DNA of 64,000 nt from positions 1-64,000 of the forward strand of contig CACLDE010000002.1 in assembly GCA_902605645.1 (NCBI GenBank). The letters are read 5' to 3'. Under the pieces are notes generated by a model. That model was not told the DNA's origin, ran no database searches, and saw only the letters and a program-made list of their open reading frames with translations. Position numbers and translations under genes: made by a program. This document shows positions 44,366-52,243 of this stretch, piece after piece. Each line of letters begins with the position of its first letter. Position 1 is the first letter of the stretch. This DNA is from an uncultured Pelagibacteraceae bacterium. Its GTDB lineage: Bacteria; Pseudomonadota; Alphaproteobacteria; Pelagibacterales; Pelagibacteraceae.

Positions 44366-44899
44366 ATGAAAATTAGTAAATCTTTTAAAATCATAACATT
44401 GGTTTTTACAGGCTTTTTATTTGTTAATAACCCTTTTACTTATGCGGAGCTTCCTAACAATCTTGTTCTTCACGATAAACCTAAAAAAATTGGCAATATA
44501 ACTTTTAAAGACATTAATCTCCAAGATGTGGATTTATCTAAGAATAAAGGCAAGATCATGGTGCTAAATTTTTGGGCAACTTGGTGTGCACCTTGTAAAA
44601 ACGAAATGCCATCACTTGAAAAACTTGCTCAAAATTTACCTGAAGTAGATGTATATCCTATCAACATGGAACCACCAAATAAACTTAGAGTTAGAGATTG
44701 GTTACAAGACATCGGTGTTGTAAGTTTAAACACTTATTTTGACCCTAAACTAGATTTAGCAAAAAAGTTTAAGTTAATTGGTATGCCTACTACAGTTTTA
44801 TTGGATAAAGATGGAAATGAGTTCGGCAGAATAATGGGAGAATTTGAATTTGATGAAAAAAATTTTTTAAACTTTTTGAAAGATAAATCTAGTCTTTAA
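44366..44899 (+). CDS. TlpA-like periplasmic thiol-disulfide protein
   Basis: A 177-residue protein with an N-terminal signal/anchor (IITLVFTGFLFVNNPF) and a thioredoxin fold containing WATWCAPCKNEMPSLEKLA, a CxxC of TlpA/ResA type, plus the cis-Pro loop GMPTTVLLDKDG. Such proteins reduce disulfides in the periplasm, often in cytochrome c or oxidase assembly. It ends inside the convergent HIG1 gene (11-base overlap). Confidence 0.88.
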   Translation: MKISKSFKIITLVFTGFLFVNNPFTYAELPNNLVLHDKPKKIGNITFKDINLQDVDLSKNKGKIMVLNFWATWCAPCKNEMPSLEKLAQNLPEVDVYPINMEPPNKLRVRDWLQDIGVVSLNTYFDPKLDLAKKFKLIGMPTTVLLDKDGNEFGRIMGEFEFDEKNFLNFLKDKSSL

Positions 44900-45089
44900 A
44901 AAAATAAGCTAGTAATACTAAAACGATAATTGCTATGAATTGTAATAAAACTCTTAACTGCATTAATTTATTAGAGTATTTTTTACTAGTACTTCCACCT
45001 TTGAATAAAGTATAAATACCTAAGATTAATACTATGGCAACAGCACCTAGAAGAGAAAAACCGATAAAGTTAAATAACAGTTCCGACAT
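44889..45089 (-). CDS. twin-transmembrane HIG1-domain protein
   Basis: A 66-residue protein with two hydrophobic helices (FIGFSLLGAVAIVLILGIYTLF and LLQFIAIIVLVLLAYFF) joined by a basic loop GGSTSKKYSNKLMQLRVLLQ. The RxxxQ-type loop and the two-helix layout match the bacterial HIG1 (hypoxia-induced gene 1) twin-transmembrane family, whose mitochondrial relatives associate with cytochrome oxidase. Its start is 15 bases from the divergent esterase start. Confidence 0.75.
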   Translation of the reverse strand: MSELLFNFIGFSLLGAVAIVLILGIYTLFKGGSTSKKYSNKLMQLRVLLQFIAIIVLVLLAYFFKD

Positions 45090-45104
45090 AATGAAACATA
45101 TATA

Positions 45105-45758
45105 ATGGGCTACTCACTAAATACAACTATTATTAACTCATCCGATAAACAAAAACCTGATAATGCTGTTATTCTTTGCCACGGATATGGTGGGGATGGA
45201 AATGATATTTCTATTTTAGCAAATTATTGGAAAAATTATCTTCCAAAAACTGTCTTTATATGTCCAGACGCACCAGAAAAATGTGCAGTGAGCCCAACTG
45301 GTTTTCAATGGTTCGACTTAATGGACCAAACAAGTGATGAAATTCTGACAAAGTCGCTAGTTGCTGAAATCAAATTAAACAAACTGATTGACGAAGTTAA
45401 AGTAGAGTACGACTTTTCAGCGGATAAAATTATTTTATGTGGTTTTAGTCAAGGATGCATGATTAGTTTGCAAACAGGATTAAAAAGACAAGATAAGATC
45501 AATTCAATAATAGGTTATTCAGGAAAAATTATAGACACCAAACACATTGAGAATAATATTAAGGCTCGCCCAGATATTATATTGATGCATGGTGATAAAG
45601 ACGAGGTAGTCCCAGTTAGTTTTTTGCTTGAGGCCAAAGAATTATTTAATAGAATTAACTATGAGATACAAACAAAAATTTTTCAAAACTGTGAACATAG
45701 AATACCCCAAGAAGGGTCGAGTCTTGGCTTAGAATTTATAAAAAAAAAATTATACTAA
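45105..45758 (+). CDS. phospholipase/carboxylesterase-family hydrolase
   Basis: A 217-residue alpha/beta hydrolase. The oxyanion region is LCHGYGGDGNDI. The nucleophile lies in CGFSQGCMIS, the Asp in HGDKDEVVPVSF and the His in NCEHRIPQEG. This is the acyl-protein-thioesterase/carboxylesterase family; the natural substrate is unknown. No signal peptide is evident. An upstream ATG at 45091 is closed by a stop after four codons, so 45105 is the start. Confidence 0.85.
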   Translation: MGYSLNTTIINSSDKQKPDNAVILCHGYGGDGNDISILANYWKNYLPKTVFICPDAPEKCAVSPTGFQWFDLMDQTSDEILTKSLVAEIKLNKLIDEVKVEYDFSADKIILCGFSQGCMISLQTGLKRQDKINSIIGYSGKIIDTKHIENNIKARPDIILMHGDKDEVVPVSFLLEAKELFNRINYEIQTKIFQNCEHRIPQEGSSLGLEFIKKKLY

Positions 45759-45817
45759 CAACAATATGCCACAAAATTATAACTTGATTTAATTTTTTAT
45801 ATCATTTAGCTTAAGGC

Positions 45818-46387
45818 ATGATTATTTCTGCAAACGATAAAGTACCTTTAGAAAAATGTCCTGCCCTAGTCTTAAACGCAGATTTTAGACCTTTAAGTTA
45901 TTACCCTTTATCATTATGGTGTTGGCAAGATGCAGTTAAGTCAGTTTTTTTAAATAGAGTAAGTATAGTTTCAAATTATAAAAGAAAAATTAGAAGCCCT
46001 TCCTTTGAGATGAATTTACCTAGTGTAATCGCATTAAAAAATTTTGTTAAACCCTCGGATAATCCAAACTTCACAAGGTTTAATGTTTTTTTAAGAGATA
46101 AATTTACATGTCAATATTGCGGAGATAAAAAAGATCTGACTTTCGATCATCTTTTGCCAAAGTCGAAAGGTGGAATTACAGATTGGGAAAATGTCGTAAC
46201 AGCATGCTCAACTTGCAATGTTAAGAAAGGTGGAAAACTATTTGAAGTTAGTGGAATGAAATTATTTAACAAACCTTATAGACCCACAGTAGATGATTTA
46301 CATAAAAATGGAAGAAATTTTCCACCAAACTTTCTACACGAAAGCTGGATGGATTATCTTTATTGGGATATTGAGTTAGAGCCTTAA
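45818..46387 (+). CDS. HNH endonuclease family protein
   Basis: A 189-residue protein with CQYCGDKKDLTFDHLLP and WENVVTACSTCNVKKG. These form a zinc-supported HNH nuclease motif (two CxxC pairs, a catalytic DH and an Asn). The N-terminal part ALVLNADFRPLSYYPLSLW matches a widespread alphaproteobacterial housekeeping HNH family, not an obvious phage or restriction gene. It abuts convergent coq7 with no spacer. Confidence 0.88.
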   Translation: MIISANDKVPLEKCPALVLNADFRPLSYYPLSLWCWQDAVKSVFLNRVSIVSNYKRKIRSPSFEMNLPSVIALKNFVKPSDNPNFTRFNVFLRDKFTCQYCGDKKDLTFDHLLPKSKGGITDWENVVTACSTCNVKKGGKLFEVSGMKLFNKPYRPTVDDLHKNGRNFPPNFLHESWMDYLYWDIELEP

Positions 46388-46921
46388 TTAAATTTTTTCT
46401 GAAATCGCAATTGCTACTCTTGAGGATGTCTTTATTACTTTATCTAAAACACTGTATAAACCTTTTTTGGTAGCCCCACTTTCGTAGGCTATATCTTTAT
46501 GATCTAATTCATCTTGTCTGAACTTCATAATTTTCTTTTTTAGTTCTTCTTCATCCTCTCTAAGTTTATAAGTCTGATCTTTATAATGTCCGTCGATTAC
46601 TTCTTCCACAGATGCTGTACATAACATTGCTGCTTTTTTTCCCAACATGGCAGTACCAAATCCCAAAGTTATTCCCATTAAGTCCCACAAAGGTAGTAGT
46701 TTAGTAGGTTTTATATTTCTTTTTTGTATTTCTTTATCAAAAAATTCGAAATGTTCTCTTTCGTGTTCTCGCATATCTTCAATTTTTCTTTTAAGCTCAT
46801 CATCTTTTTTGAAAGTTTTTAAAGCTAATAATTGACCTTCGTAAATCTTTATAGCCCCACGTTCACCAGCATGATCTACTCTAATTATTTCTTCTAAAGT
46901 TTTTTTGTCAGTTTTATTCAT
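46388..46921 (-). CDS. coq7: demethoxyubiquinone hydroxylase
   Basis: Coq7 performs a late hydroxylation in ubiquinone synthesis using a di-iron centre. The 177-residue protein shows the ligands in RVDHAGERGA, EHEREHFEFFD, ASVEEVIDGHY and DELDHKDIA (Glu and ExxH pairs in two repeats). Ubiquinone is the electron acceptor of the SDH encoded earlier. Its start overlaps dsbB by 8 bases. Confidence 0.95.
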   Translation of the reverse strand: MNKTDKKTLEEIIRVDHAGERGAIKIYEGQLLALKTFKKDDELKRKIEDMREHEREHFEFFDKEIQKRNIKPTKLLPLWDLMGITLGFGTAMLGKKAAMLCTASVEEVIDGHYKDQTYKLREDEEELKKKIMKFRQDELDHKDIAYESGATKKGLYSVLDKVIKTSSRVAIAISEKI

Positions 46922-47381
46922 TTTTTGCTATCAATCTTAATAATATATAACTTATTACAATAGATAAAAATGCGTTAAATGTAGCAAGCGATAAACCAAA
47001 AATCTTAAAAGTCACATCTTTACAACTTATTGGGGTTTTTTCTAAACTTTTTAAAAGATCATCTGGATTTTGAATATTTGTATTTAAACCAAGTTCGCAC
47101 AATAAACTTTCACTAAAAACACCTTGTTCAATACCCACATGATATACAGATGTTACCGCACCAAAAACAAATAATAATAAAATAATAGATAGTAATATTT
47201 TTTCCCACATATTTGTAAAAATTAGAAATGAAATTATTACTATAGATCCAATATACGGAACACGCTCAATTTTACAAAGATTACAAGGTTCATGACCAAG
47301 AACAAATTCAACAAAATAAGCAAAACTTAATGCTATAAAACTTAAAAAAATTAGTGAATTTAAAATAATTTTTTTATTCAT
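46914..47381 (-). CDS. dsbB: DsbB-family disulfide bond formation protein
   Basis: DsbB reoxidises DsbA with quinone at the inner membrane. The 155-residue protein has four hydrophobic helices, the first cysteine pair in HEPCNLCKIERVPY and a second pair in the next periplasmic loop (SLLCELGLN and PISCKDV). It lies between coq7 (quinone synthesis) and yqaA with minimal gaps. Confidence 0.9.
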   Translation of the reverse strand: MNKKIILNSLIFLSFIALSFAYFVEFVLGHEPCNLCKIERVPYIGSIVIISFLIFTNMWEKILLSIILLLFVFGAVTSVYHVGIEQGVFSESLLCELGLNTNIQNPDDLLKSLEKTPISCKDVTFKIFGLSLATFNAFLSIVISYILLRLIAKNE

Positions 47382-47382
47382 G

Positions 47383-47979
47383 CTATTTAAAATAAAAATA
47401 CAGTCCTAAAATAATAACAACAATTAAAACTCCTATTATCGTAAACCATTTGTAACCTTCTTTTTTTAGTAGTATTTCGAATTTATCACCTAACTTCATT
47501 GAAAAGTATGACACAATAAAAAATCTTAATCCCCTAGATATAAAGCTTATTATTATAAATATATAAATATTAAATCCGATAAAACCACTGGTGATTGTAA
47601 AAACTTTGTAGGGTAGAGGAGTAAAGCCAGCTAAAAACAATGTACCTATCCAAAAAACTAAACCAGCTTTATTAGAGAGTTTCTCTTGTAATTCAAATAC
47701 TTTGTCTTCATAATTATAAAATTCTATAATGGACATAGAAAACTCAAAAAATAGACTACCTAAAAAATAACCCAAAACACCACCTAAAACTGAAAATATT
47801 GTTGCAACTAAGAAAATTTTAAAATACTCCTCTTTTTTTGCTAGAACCATAGGAACAATCATTACATCAGGCGGAATAGGAAAAAATGAACTTTCGATAA
47901 AAGAAACAAAAGCTAAAAAGGGCTTCGATAATTTATGTCTAGCTAATTCTAAACATCTATCATATAATTTCTGCAACAT
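47383..47979 (-). CDS. YqaA/DedA-like inner membrane protein
   Basis: A 198-residue membrane protein with about five hydrophobic segments. The segment SFIESSFFPIPPDVMIVPMVL and FLAGFTPLPYKVFTITSGF are characteristic of the YqaA branch of the VTT/DedA (SNARE-associated) superfamily, members of which act in lipid flipping or membrane homeostasis. It diverges from the HTH regulator with 16 bases between start codons. Confidence 0.85.
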   Translation of the reverse strand: MLQKLYDRCLELARHKLSKPFLAFVSFIESSFFPIPPDVMIVPMVLAKKEEYFKIFLVATIFSVLGGVLGYFLGSLFFEFSMSIIEFYNYEDKVFELQEKLSNKAGLVFWIGTLFLAGFTPLPYKVFTITSGFIGFNIYIFIIISFISRGLRFFIVSYFSMKLGDKFEILLKKEGYKWFTIIGVLIVVIILGLYFYFK

Positions 47980-47995
47980 TAATACTTATATAAAC

Positions 47996-49081
47996 ATGTC
48001 AGAGAAAAAAGAAATAAGAAATTTAGATAATCTCACAAAAGTAGATTTTAAAAAAAAAGAGGTTAACTTTAAAGACGAATTCATTAGTAAGACAGAGGTT
48101 CATTCAATATTATCTACAAATTTTGGAAGAATAAGTGATCATTGGTTCAAATTTTCAACGACATGGAACTACAATGCTTATCAAACATTTATGGATATGG
48201 ATAAATATCTTATCCTAATATACTTAGTGCAAAAGTCTTTTCGTCATTACGCTGATATTTTGATAATCCATTCAGAAGAACAATTTTATACAAAAGAAGA
48301 ATTTGAAATTGAAAAGATAAACTTAATTGAAATTTCTGAAGATCTATCAATTGCAAAAGAAACAGTAAGAAGGAAAATTAATGAATTAAACGAAAATCAG
48401 ATAATTATGAGAAAAGGAAAAAAAATCGTATTAAAACCTTTAACATTTATTCATCAAAGACCAAAACATTCAATTAGAACTTTATCTCATTTTCTTCATG
48501 TTTGCTCAAAATACTTAGCCACGCAAGACTGGTTCGGTCCTGCTGTTGATCCAACAGAAATAGAAAATTTTATTAGAGAAAATTTTACACTTGTATGGAG
48601 ATTCTTCTTCAGGTTTAAAATTCCATTTTTAATTAGACAAAGAAAATTTCACGGAGATTTAGAAAGCTTCATCGTTTCTGGGACTATATTTGCCAATAAC
48701 ATAGTCCGTTTAAAAGAAAAATATAAAAATAATCCAATAACTAAAAAAACTTATACAAATGACCTCGGTGAAGAAAATTTCATAGAGTGGGCAAAGTTTA
48801 TAATTTTGTCTAAAGAAACCATTCTCGGAATGAATGCTTCCTCAATTTCTGAAATTACTGGCATTCCAAGAGCAACAGTTATAAGAAAACTTAGAATTTC
48901 TGAAAAATCGGGTATGATACATCGAGATAAACAGCAACTTTACACAATTGGTAAGATTTATAAATCTAAACTTAAAGATGTTGGAAAATTATTTTCTGAA
49001 AACCAAGTCGATTTATGTAAGTTTGTATCAACATTCTTTGAGCTTTATAGAAATCCAACTATTAACAAAAATCTTAAATAA
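47996..49081 (+). CDS. predicted transcriptional regulator with two HTH segments
   Basis: A 361-residue protein of no named family that I recognise. It has two winged-helix-like segments: EISEDLSIAKETVRRKINEL near residue 117 and SISEITGIPRATVIRKLRIS near residue 283, each followed by a short wing (RKGKKIVL and RDKQQLYTIG). The region between them is aromatic and helical (WRFFFRFKIPFLIRQR). The repeat-like build suggests an internal duplication or a DNA-binding protein contacting two half-sites. The first 40 residues are charged and poorly structured; a later start is possible. Confidence 0.6.
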   Translation: MSEKKEIRNLDNLTKVDFKKKEVNFKDEFISKTEVHSILSTNFGRISDHWFKFSTTWNYNAYQTFMDMDKYLILIYLVQKSFRHYADILIIHSEEQFYTKEEFEIEKINLIEISEDLSIAKETVRRKINELNENQIIMRKGKKIVLKPLTFIHQRPKHSIRTLSHFLHVCSKYLATQDWFGPAVDPTEIENFIRENFTLVWRFFFRFKIPFLIRQRKFHGDLESFIVSGTIFANNIVRLKEKYKNNPITKKTYTNDLGEENFIEWAKFIILSKETILGMNASSISEITGIPRATVIRKLRISEKSGMIHRDKQQLYTIGKIYKSKLKDVGKLFSENQVDLCKFVSTFFELYRNPTINKNLK

Positions 49082-49109
49082 ACTCTTTAATTAAAGTATT
49101 ATTTCATAA

Positions 49110-49115
49110 TATACT
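49110..49115 (+). promoter_or_regulatory. candidate -10 box for tRNA-Leu
   Basis: TATACT lies 9 bases before the tRNA 5' end, within the 42-base gap after the regulator gene. No convincing TTGACA lies 17 bases upstream (TTAATT is there). The box overlaps an imperfect inverted repeat AAAGTATTAT/ATAATATACTTT that lacks a following T-run, so it is not a good terminator. Confidence 0.4.
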
Positions 49116-49123
49116 TTGATTAA

Positions 49124-49210
49124 GGGCGAATGGTGGAACTGGTAGACGCGCCGGACTCAAAATCCGGTGGTAGCAATACCTTGAGAGTTCGAGTCTCTCT
49201 TCGCCCACCA
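49124..49210 (+). tRNA. tRNA-Leu (anticodon CAA)
   Basis: The 87-nt cloverleaf has acceptor stem GGGCGAA/TTCGCCC, D-arm TGGTGGAACTGGTAGACGC (leucine-type), anticodon stem CCGGA/TCCGG around CTCAAAA (anticodon CAA, reading UUG), a long variable arm TGGTAGCAATACCTT, T-arm GAGAGTTCGAGTCTCTC and an encoded 3' CCA. The long variable arm confirms a class II tRNA. Only 4 bases separate the CCA from the next start codon. Confidence 0.97.
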
Positions 49211-49214
49211 ATTT

Positions 49215-50891
49215 ATGAATATTAGTAAAATAAATAGTTTAGTTGAACTTTATTTTAAAAAAGCTCAAGTAGTTAACGGAAAAAAACCATTTTTAAAATG
49301 GCTAAAATTAAACGAACCAACTTATACTTGGGAAGATGTCACTTTAAAAATCCTCAAACTTTCTTCAAAGATAAAGTCATTTATAAATGAGGGGGACCGA
49401 TGTTTAATATTATCTGAGAACAGACCGGATTGGCTAATAACAGATATTGCTATTATGAATGCTGGAGGTATTTCGGTTCCTATATTTACCACTTATTCTG
49501 CAAGTGATTATGAGTATATTTTAAATGACTGTAAACCTTCAATTATAATTGTTTCTAATCAAAATCAATTTAGCAAAATTAAAAAAATTATTAATAGTGA
49601 TATAAAAAAAATTATTTCTTTTGAAAAAATTGATACTGATAGTTTGTTAATAAAAGAAATAATAGATGAAGAAATTGACGAAAAAATAATCAATAAAAAT
49701 TTAAAAAGAAATATGCCAGCATGTATAATTTACACTTCTGGCACATCAGGAAATCCTAAAGGAGTAGTTTTGAGCCATGGAGGAATTTTATCGAATTGTG
49801 AAGGGGCAGTTGAATTATTAGAGACTTTAATTGAGAAAAAAAATCCTATTTTTTTAACTTGGTTACCTTTATCTCATTCATACGAGCATACGGTGCAATT
49901 TATACAAATCATAGTTGGCGCAAAAGTTTTTTATGCAGAAAGTTTAGAAAAATTAATTTCAAATATGGGTATAGCAAAACCAACAATTATGACAGCTGTA
50001 CCGAGATTCTACCAAAATTTATATACAAAGATAAATAATAATTTTGAGAAGCAGAATGGAATAAAAAAATATTTGATTTTTAAAACTTTATTTTTAGGAA
50101 AAAAAGTACTCAAAAAGGAGAAATTAAACTTTTTGGAAAAAATCTTAAATTTTTTATGTGAAAAATTAGTAAGAAAAAAAATTAGAAAACAATTTGGTGG
50201 AAACCTCCAGGCTTTCGTTTCAGGGGGAGGCGCTCTTGATCAAAATATAGGGGAATTTTTGAATTCTGTAGGCCTACCAACTTTACAGGGATATGGCTTA
50301 ACTGAGGCCTCTCCAGTTGTAAGTTGTAATTTACCAGATTTGGTAAAAGTAGAAACAGTAGGTCCTCCGTTTAGAACAAATAAAGTTAAAATTGCTGAAG
50401 ATGGCGAAATTCTTATTAAAGGTGAAAATGTGATGCTGGGGTATTGGAATTTAAAAGAGGAGACTGAAAAAGTAATTAAAAACGATTGGTTACATACAGG
50501 AGATATAGGGGAACTAGACAATAATAATTATTTAAAAATCACTGATAGAAAAAAAGATATAATTGTTAATCTCGGTGGAGACAACATATCACCAAGTAAA
50601 TTAGAAAATATTTTGTGCTTAAATGAACATATAAAACAATCTTTTGTATACGGTGATAAAAAAAATTATTTAGTAGCATTAATTGTAAGCGAAAAAGAAA
50701 TTAAAGATAAACAAATTAAACTCATAATTGAAAATATAAATAAAAGTTTAACTTTAATTGAAAAAATTAAAAAATTTGTATTGATTTATGAAGAATTTAC
50801 AATTGAAAACAAAATGTTAACACCAACTTTAAAATTAAAAAGAAAAGAAATAATTAAAAATTATAAACAACAACTAGAAAACCTTTATTAA
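49215..50891 (+). CDS. long-chain acyl-CoA synthetase (AMP-forming)
   Basis: A 558-residue ANL-superfamily enzyme that activates fatty acids via an acyl-AMP. Motifs: ACIIYTSGTSGNPKGVVLSH (P-loop, near residue 170), LQGYGLTEASPVVS (A5), WLHTGDIGELDNNNYLKITDRKKDII (A7/A8) with NLGGDNISPSKLEN. It resembles the FadD15/Faa1 group. The N-terminus SLVELYFKKAQVVNGKKPFLKW fits that group, so the start 4 bases after the tRNA is genuine; no Shine-Dalgarno can exist outside the tRNA. Confidence 0.9.
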   Translation: MNISKINSLVELYFKKAQVVNGKKPFLKWLKLNEPTYTWEDVTLKILKLSSKIKSFINEGDRCLILSENRPDWLITDIAIMNAGGISVPIFTTYSASDYEYILNDCKPSIIIVSNQNQFSKIKKIINSDIKKIISFEKIDTDSLLIKEIIDEEIDEKIINKNLKRNMPACIIYTSGTSGNPKGVVLSHGGILSNCEGAVELLETLIEKKNPIFLTWLPLSHSYEHTVQFIQIIVGAKVFYAESLEKLISNMGIAKPTIMTAVPRFYQNLYTKINNNFEKQNGIKKYLIFKTLFLGKKVLKKEKLNFLEKILNFLCEKLVRKKIRKQFGGNLQAFVSGGGALDQNIGEFLNSVGLPTLQGYGLTEASPVVSCNLPDLVKVETVGPPFRTNKVKIAEDGEILIKGENVMLGYWNLKEETEKVIKNDWLHTGDIGELDNNNYLKITDRKKDIIVNLGGDNISPSKLENILCLNEHIKQSFVYGDKKNYLVALIVSEKEIKDKQIKLIIENINKSLTLIEKIKKFVLIYEEFTIENKMLTPTLKLKRKEIIKNYKQQLENLY

Positions 50892-51059
50892 ATTTAATTT
50901 TAAAATAATATAAATTTATTCAAAAAACATTGATAATACTTAACTTTTTTAACTTTTAAAAAATTAAACAATTTTAATAAAAAAATTAAATTTATTTGCA
51001 AACTTACACTTTACTTTGTGTTTGACATCAAAGAAAAAAAACTTAAAGTTAAATTATCA
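50892..51059. other. A+T-rich intergenic region
   Basis: This is part of the longest gene-free stretch in the window (208 bases to the basic peptide gene). It is almost pure A/T until 51000. A TTGACA occurs at 51022, but no well-spaced -10 follows (TTAAAT is 21 bases away). No ORF, tRNA or strong hairpin is visible. Confidence 0.6.
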
Positions 51060-51082
51060 AAACGAATCATAACGATTTGTTT
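51060..51082 (+). promoter_or_regulatory. leader hairpin of the polybasic peptide gene
   Basis: AAACGAATC-ATAAC-GATTTGTTT forms a 9-bp stem (one G-U pair) with a 5-nt loop. It overlaps the perfect palindrome TGTTTATAAACA (51078-51089), and the Shine-Dalgarno GGGAG follows directly (51090-51094). It may be a regulatory RNA hairpin or an operator. Confidence 0.45.
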
Positions 51083-51099
51083 ATAAACAGGGAGATAAG

Positions 51100-51165
51100 A
51101 TGGCTAAAAGAAGAAAAAAAGCTAAAAAGAAAAAAGCTAAAAAAAGAAGAAGAAGAAGAAGATAG
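51100..51165 (+). CDS. 21-aa polybasic peptide (Lys/Arg/Ala only)
   Basis: ATG at 51100 is preceded at good distance by GGGAG. The product after Met contains only Ala, Lys and Arg (MAKRRKKAKKKKAK then KKRRRRRR), 17 of 21 residues being basic. A perfect 13-bp terminator hairpin follows 25 bases after the stop. Own Shine-Dalgarno and terminator argue for a real monocistronic gene. It resembles the tails of histone-H1-like proteins; function is unknown, and a nucleic-acid-binding role is inferred from charge only. Confidence 0.6.
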   Translation: MAKRRKKAKKKKAKKRRRRRR

Positions 51166-51190
51166 TACTCTTCTAAATTCTTTGTTAATT

Positions 51191-51224
51191 AAACGCCCTT
51201 TTTGATTTTTTAAAAAGGGCGTTT
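51191..51224. terminator. bidirectional intrinsic terminator
   Basis: AAACGCCCTTTTT and AAAAAGGGCGTTT form a perfect 13-bp stem around an 8-nt loop, with T-rich sequence on both sides in either direction. It lies between the polybasic gene (+) and the 3' end of carD (-), and can serve both. Confidence 0.85.
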
Positions 51225-51230
51225 CTATTT

Positions 51231-51902
51231 CTAATGTTCTAACAAGTTTTTGCCTCTACCAAGTGCTTTGTCCATCTTTTTTTGAACCTCTTCTGGGGTA
51301 GTTTTTAAAACAGCTTCAAATTCTGACTTAAGTCTATCATAGGCTTTTTCGAATAGTTGTCTCTCAGAATAAGACTGATCAGCTAATATATCAGTATTTT
51401 TATTTAGGTCTTTGACTACTTCAGCCAACTCATAAATTTTACCTGAGTTAATTTTTTGATCATATTCCTGTGCTCTTCTACTCCACATAGTTCTTTTAAT
51501 TTTGGGTTTGGTCTTCAGTATTGAAACACACTTATTAATTTGATTTATTGAAGATACAGGTCTAAGATTTGATTGTTGATTAATCGGTACAGTTAGAGTT
51601 AGTTTTTCTTTTTCAATAAAAATTTTATAAAATTGAATTTCGATTTGGCCAATTTTGGCTTTTTCAACAGCAGTAATTTTACCGACTCCATGTTTAGGAT
51701 ATACAACAAAATCTTTTATATTATATTGTTTCTTTTCAGTAGCTTGTTTTTTTATCTTTTTTATTTCTGGTTTTTCTTCTTGATTTAAGTTTGTTTGTTT
51801 TTTTGACTTATCTTCAACTTTTGATTTTTTAGTCAGCAAAATTTTTGTCTTTTTTGAACCTTTAACTTTTTTTGCTTTTTTAAATTTCTTCTTTTTTGGC
51901 AT
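51231..51902 (-). CDS. carD: CarD/CdnL-like transcriptional regulator
   Basis: CarD-family proteins bind RNA polymerase beta and stabilise open complexes, notably at rRNA promoters. The 223-residue protein has a Lys-rich N-terminal extension of about 60 residues, then the RNAP-interaction domain starting YNIKDFVVYPKHGVGKI and a helical DNA-binding domain with MWSRRAQEYDQKINSG. The rest of the family is about 165 residues. It is last in the helicase-terB-fdxA-carD operon. Confidence 0.93.
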   Translation of the reverse strand: MPKKKKFKKAKKVKGSKKTKILLTKKSKVEDKSKKQTNLNQEEKPEIKKIKKQATEKKQYNIKDFVVYPKHGVGKITAVEKAKIGQIEIQFYKIFIEKEKLTLTVPINQQSNLRPVSSINQINKCVSILKTKPKIKRTMWSRRAQEYDQKINSGKIYELAEVVKDLNKNTDILADQSYSERQLFEKAYDRLKSEFEAVLKTTPEEVQKKMDKALGRGKNLLEH

Positions 51903-51904
51903 AT

Positions 51905-52243
51905 TTATTTAAACGGCTTTTCTGAAAAATGTTTATCGAATTTATTTTTAACTTTTTCATATTTTTTATGTTCAGGCATCGGATCTTTTTTTTTATTGAT
52001 ATTAGGCCATATTGCAGAAAACTTTTTATTTAGCAACAACCATTTATCTTTATTTTCTATTTCTATTGTATCAGGCACTATAGCTCCTATAGGGCATTCT
52101 GGTTCACAAACTCCACAATCAATACATTCATCTGGATTAATTGCCAGCATGTTTTCCCCCTCATAAAAACAATCTACTGGGCAAACCTCAACACAATCTG
52201 TTAGTTTACATTTGATACATTCATCTTTAACAATATATGTCAT
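51905..52243 (-). CDS. fdxA: ferredoxin FdxA-type (7Fe-8S)
   Basis: A 112-residue ferredoxin with a 3Fe-4S/4Fe-4S arrangement: [18 protein letters not shown] near the N-terminus and [12 protein letters not shown] near residue 40. The remaining sequence to residue 112 ([19 protein letters not shown]) is typical of alphaproteobacterial FdxA, which is usually found next to carD. It overlaps the TerB-like gene by 4 bases. Confidence 0.95.
   Translation of the reverse strand: MTYIVKDECIKCKLTDCVEVCPVDCFYEGENMLAINPDECIDCGVCEPECPIGAIVPDTIEIENKDKWLLLNKKFSAIWPNINKKKDPMPEHKKYEKVKNKFDKHFSEKPFK

Noticed and set aside
49081-49115. Inverted repeat after the regulator gene as a terminator
   Set aside because: Stem is imperfect and no T-run follows; it overlaps the likely tRNA -10 box.
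49124-49210. tRNA-Leu as an attachment site for a mobile element, with the nearby HNH gene as cargo
   Set aside because: No integrase, no repeated tRNA 3' end and only housekeeping genes are found downstream; the HNH family is a chromosomal one.
51022-51055. TTGACA as a sigma70 promoter for the polybasic peptide gene
   Set aside because: The only -10-like sequence (TTAAAT/TAAATT) is 21-22 bases away, outside the usual 16-18 spacing.
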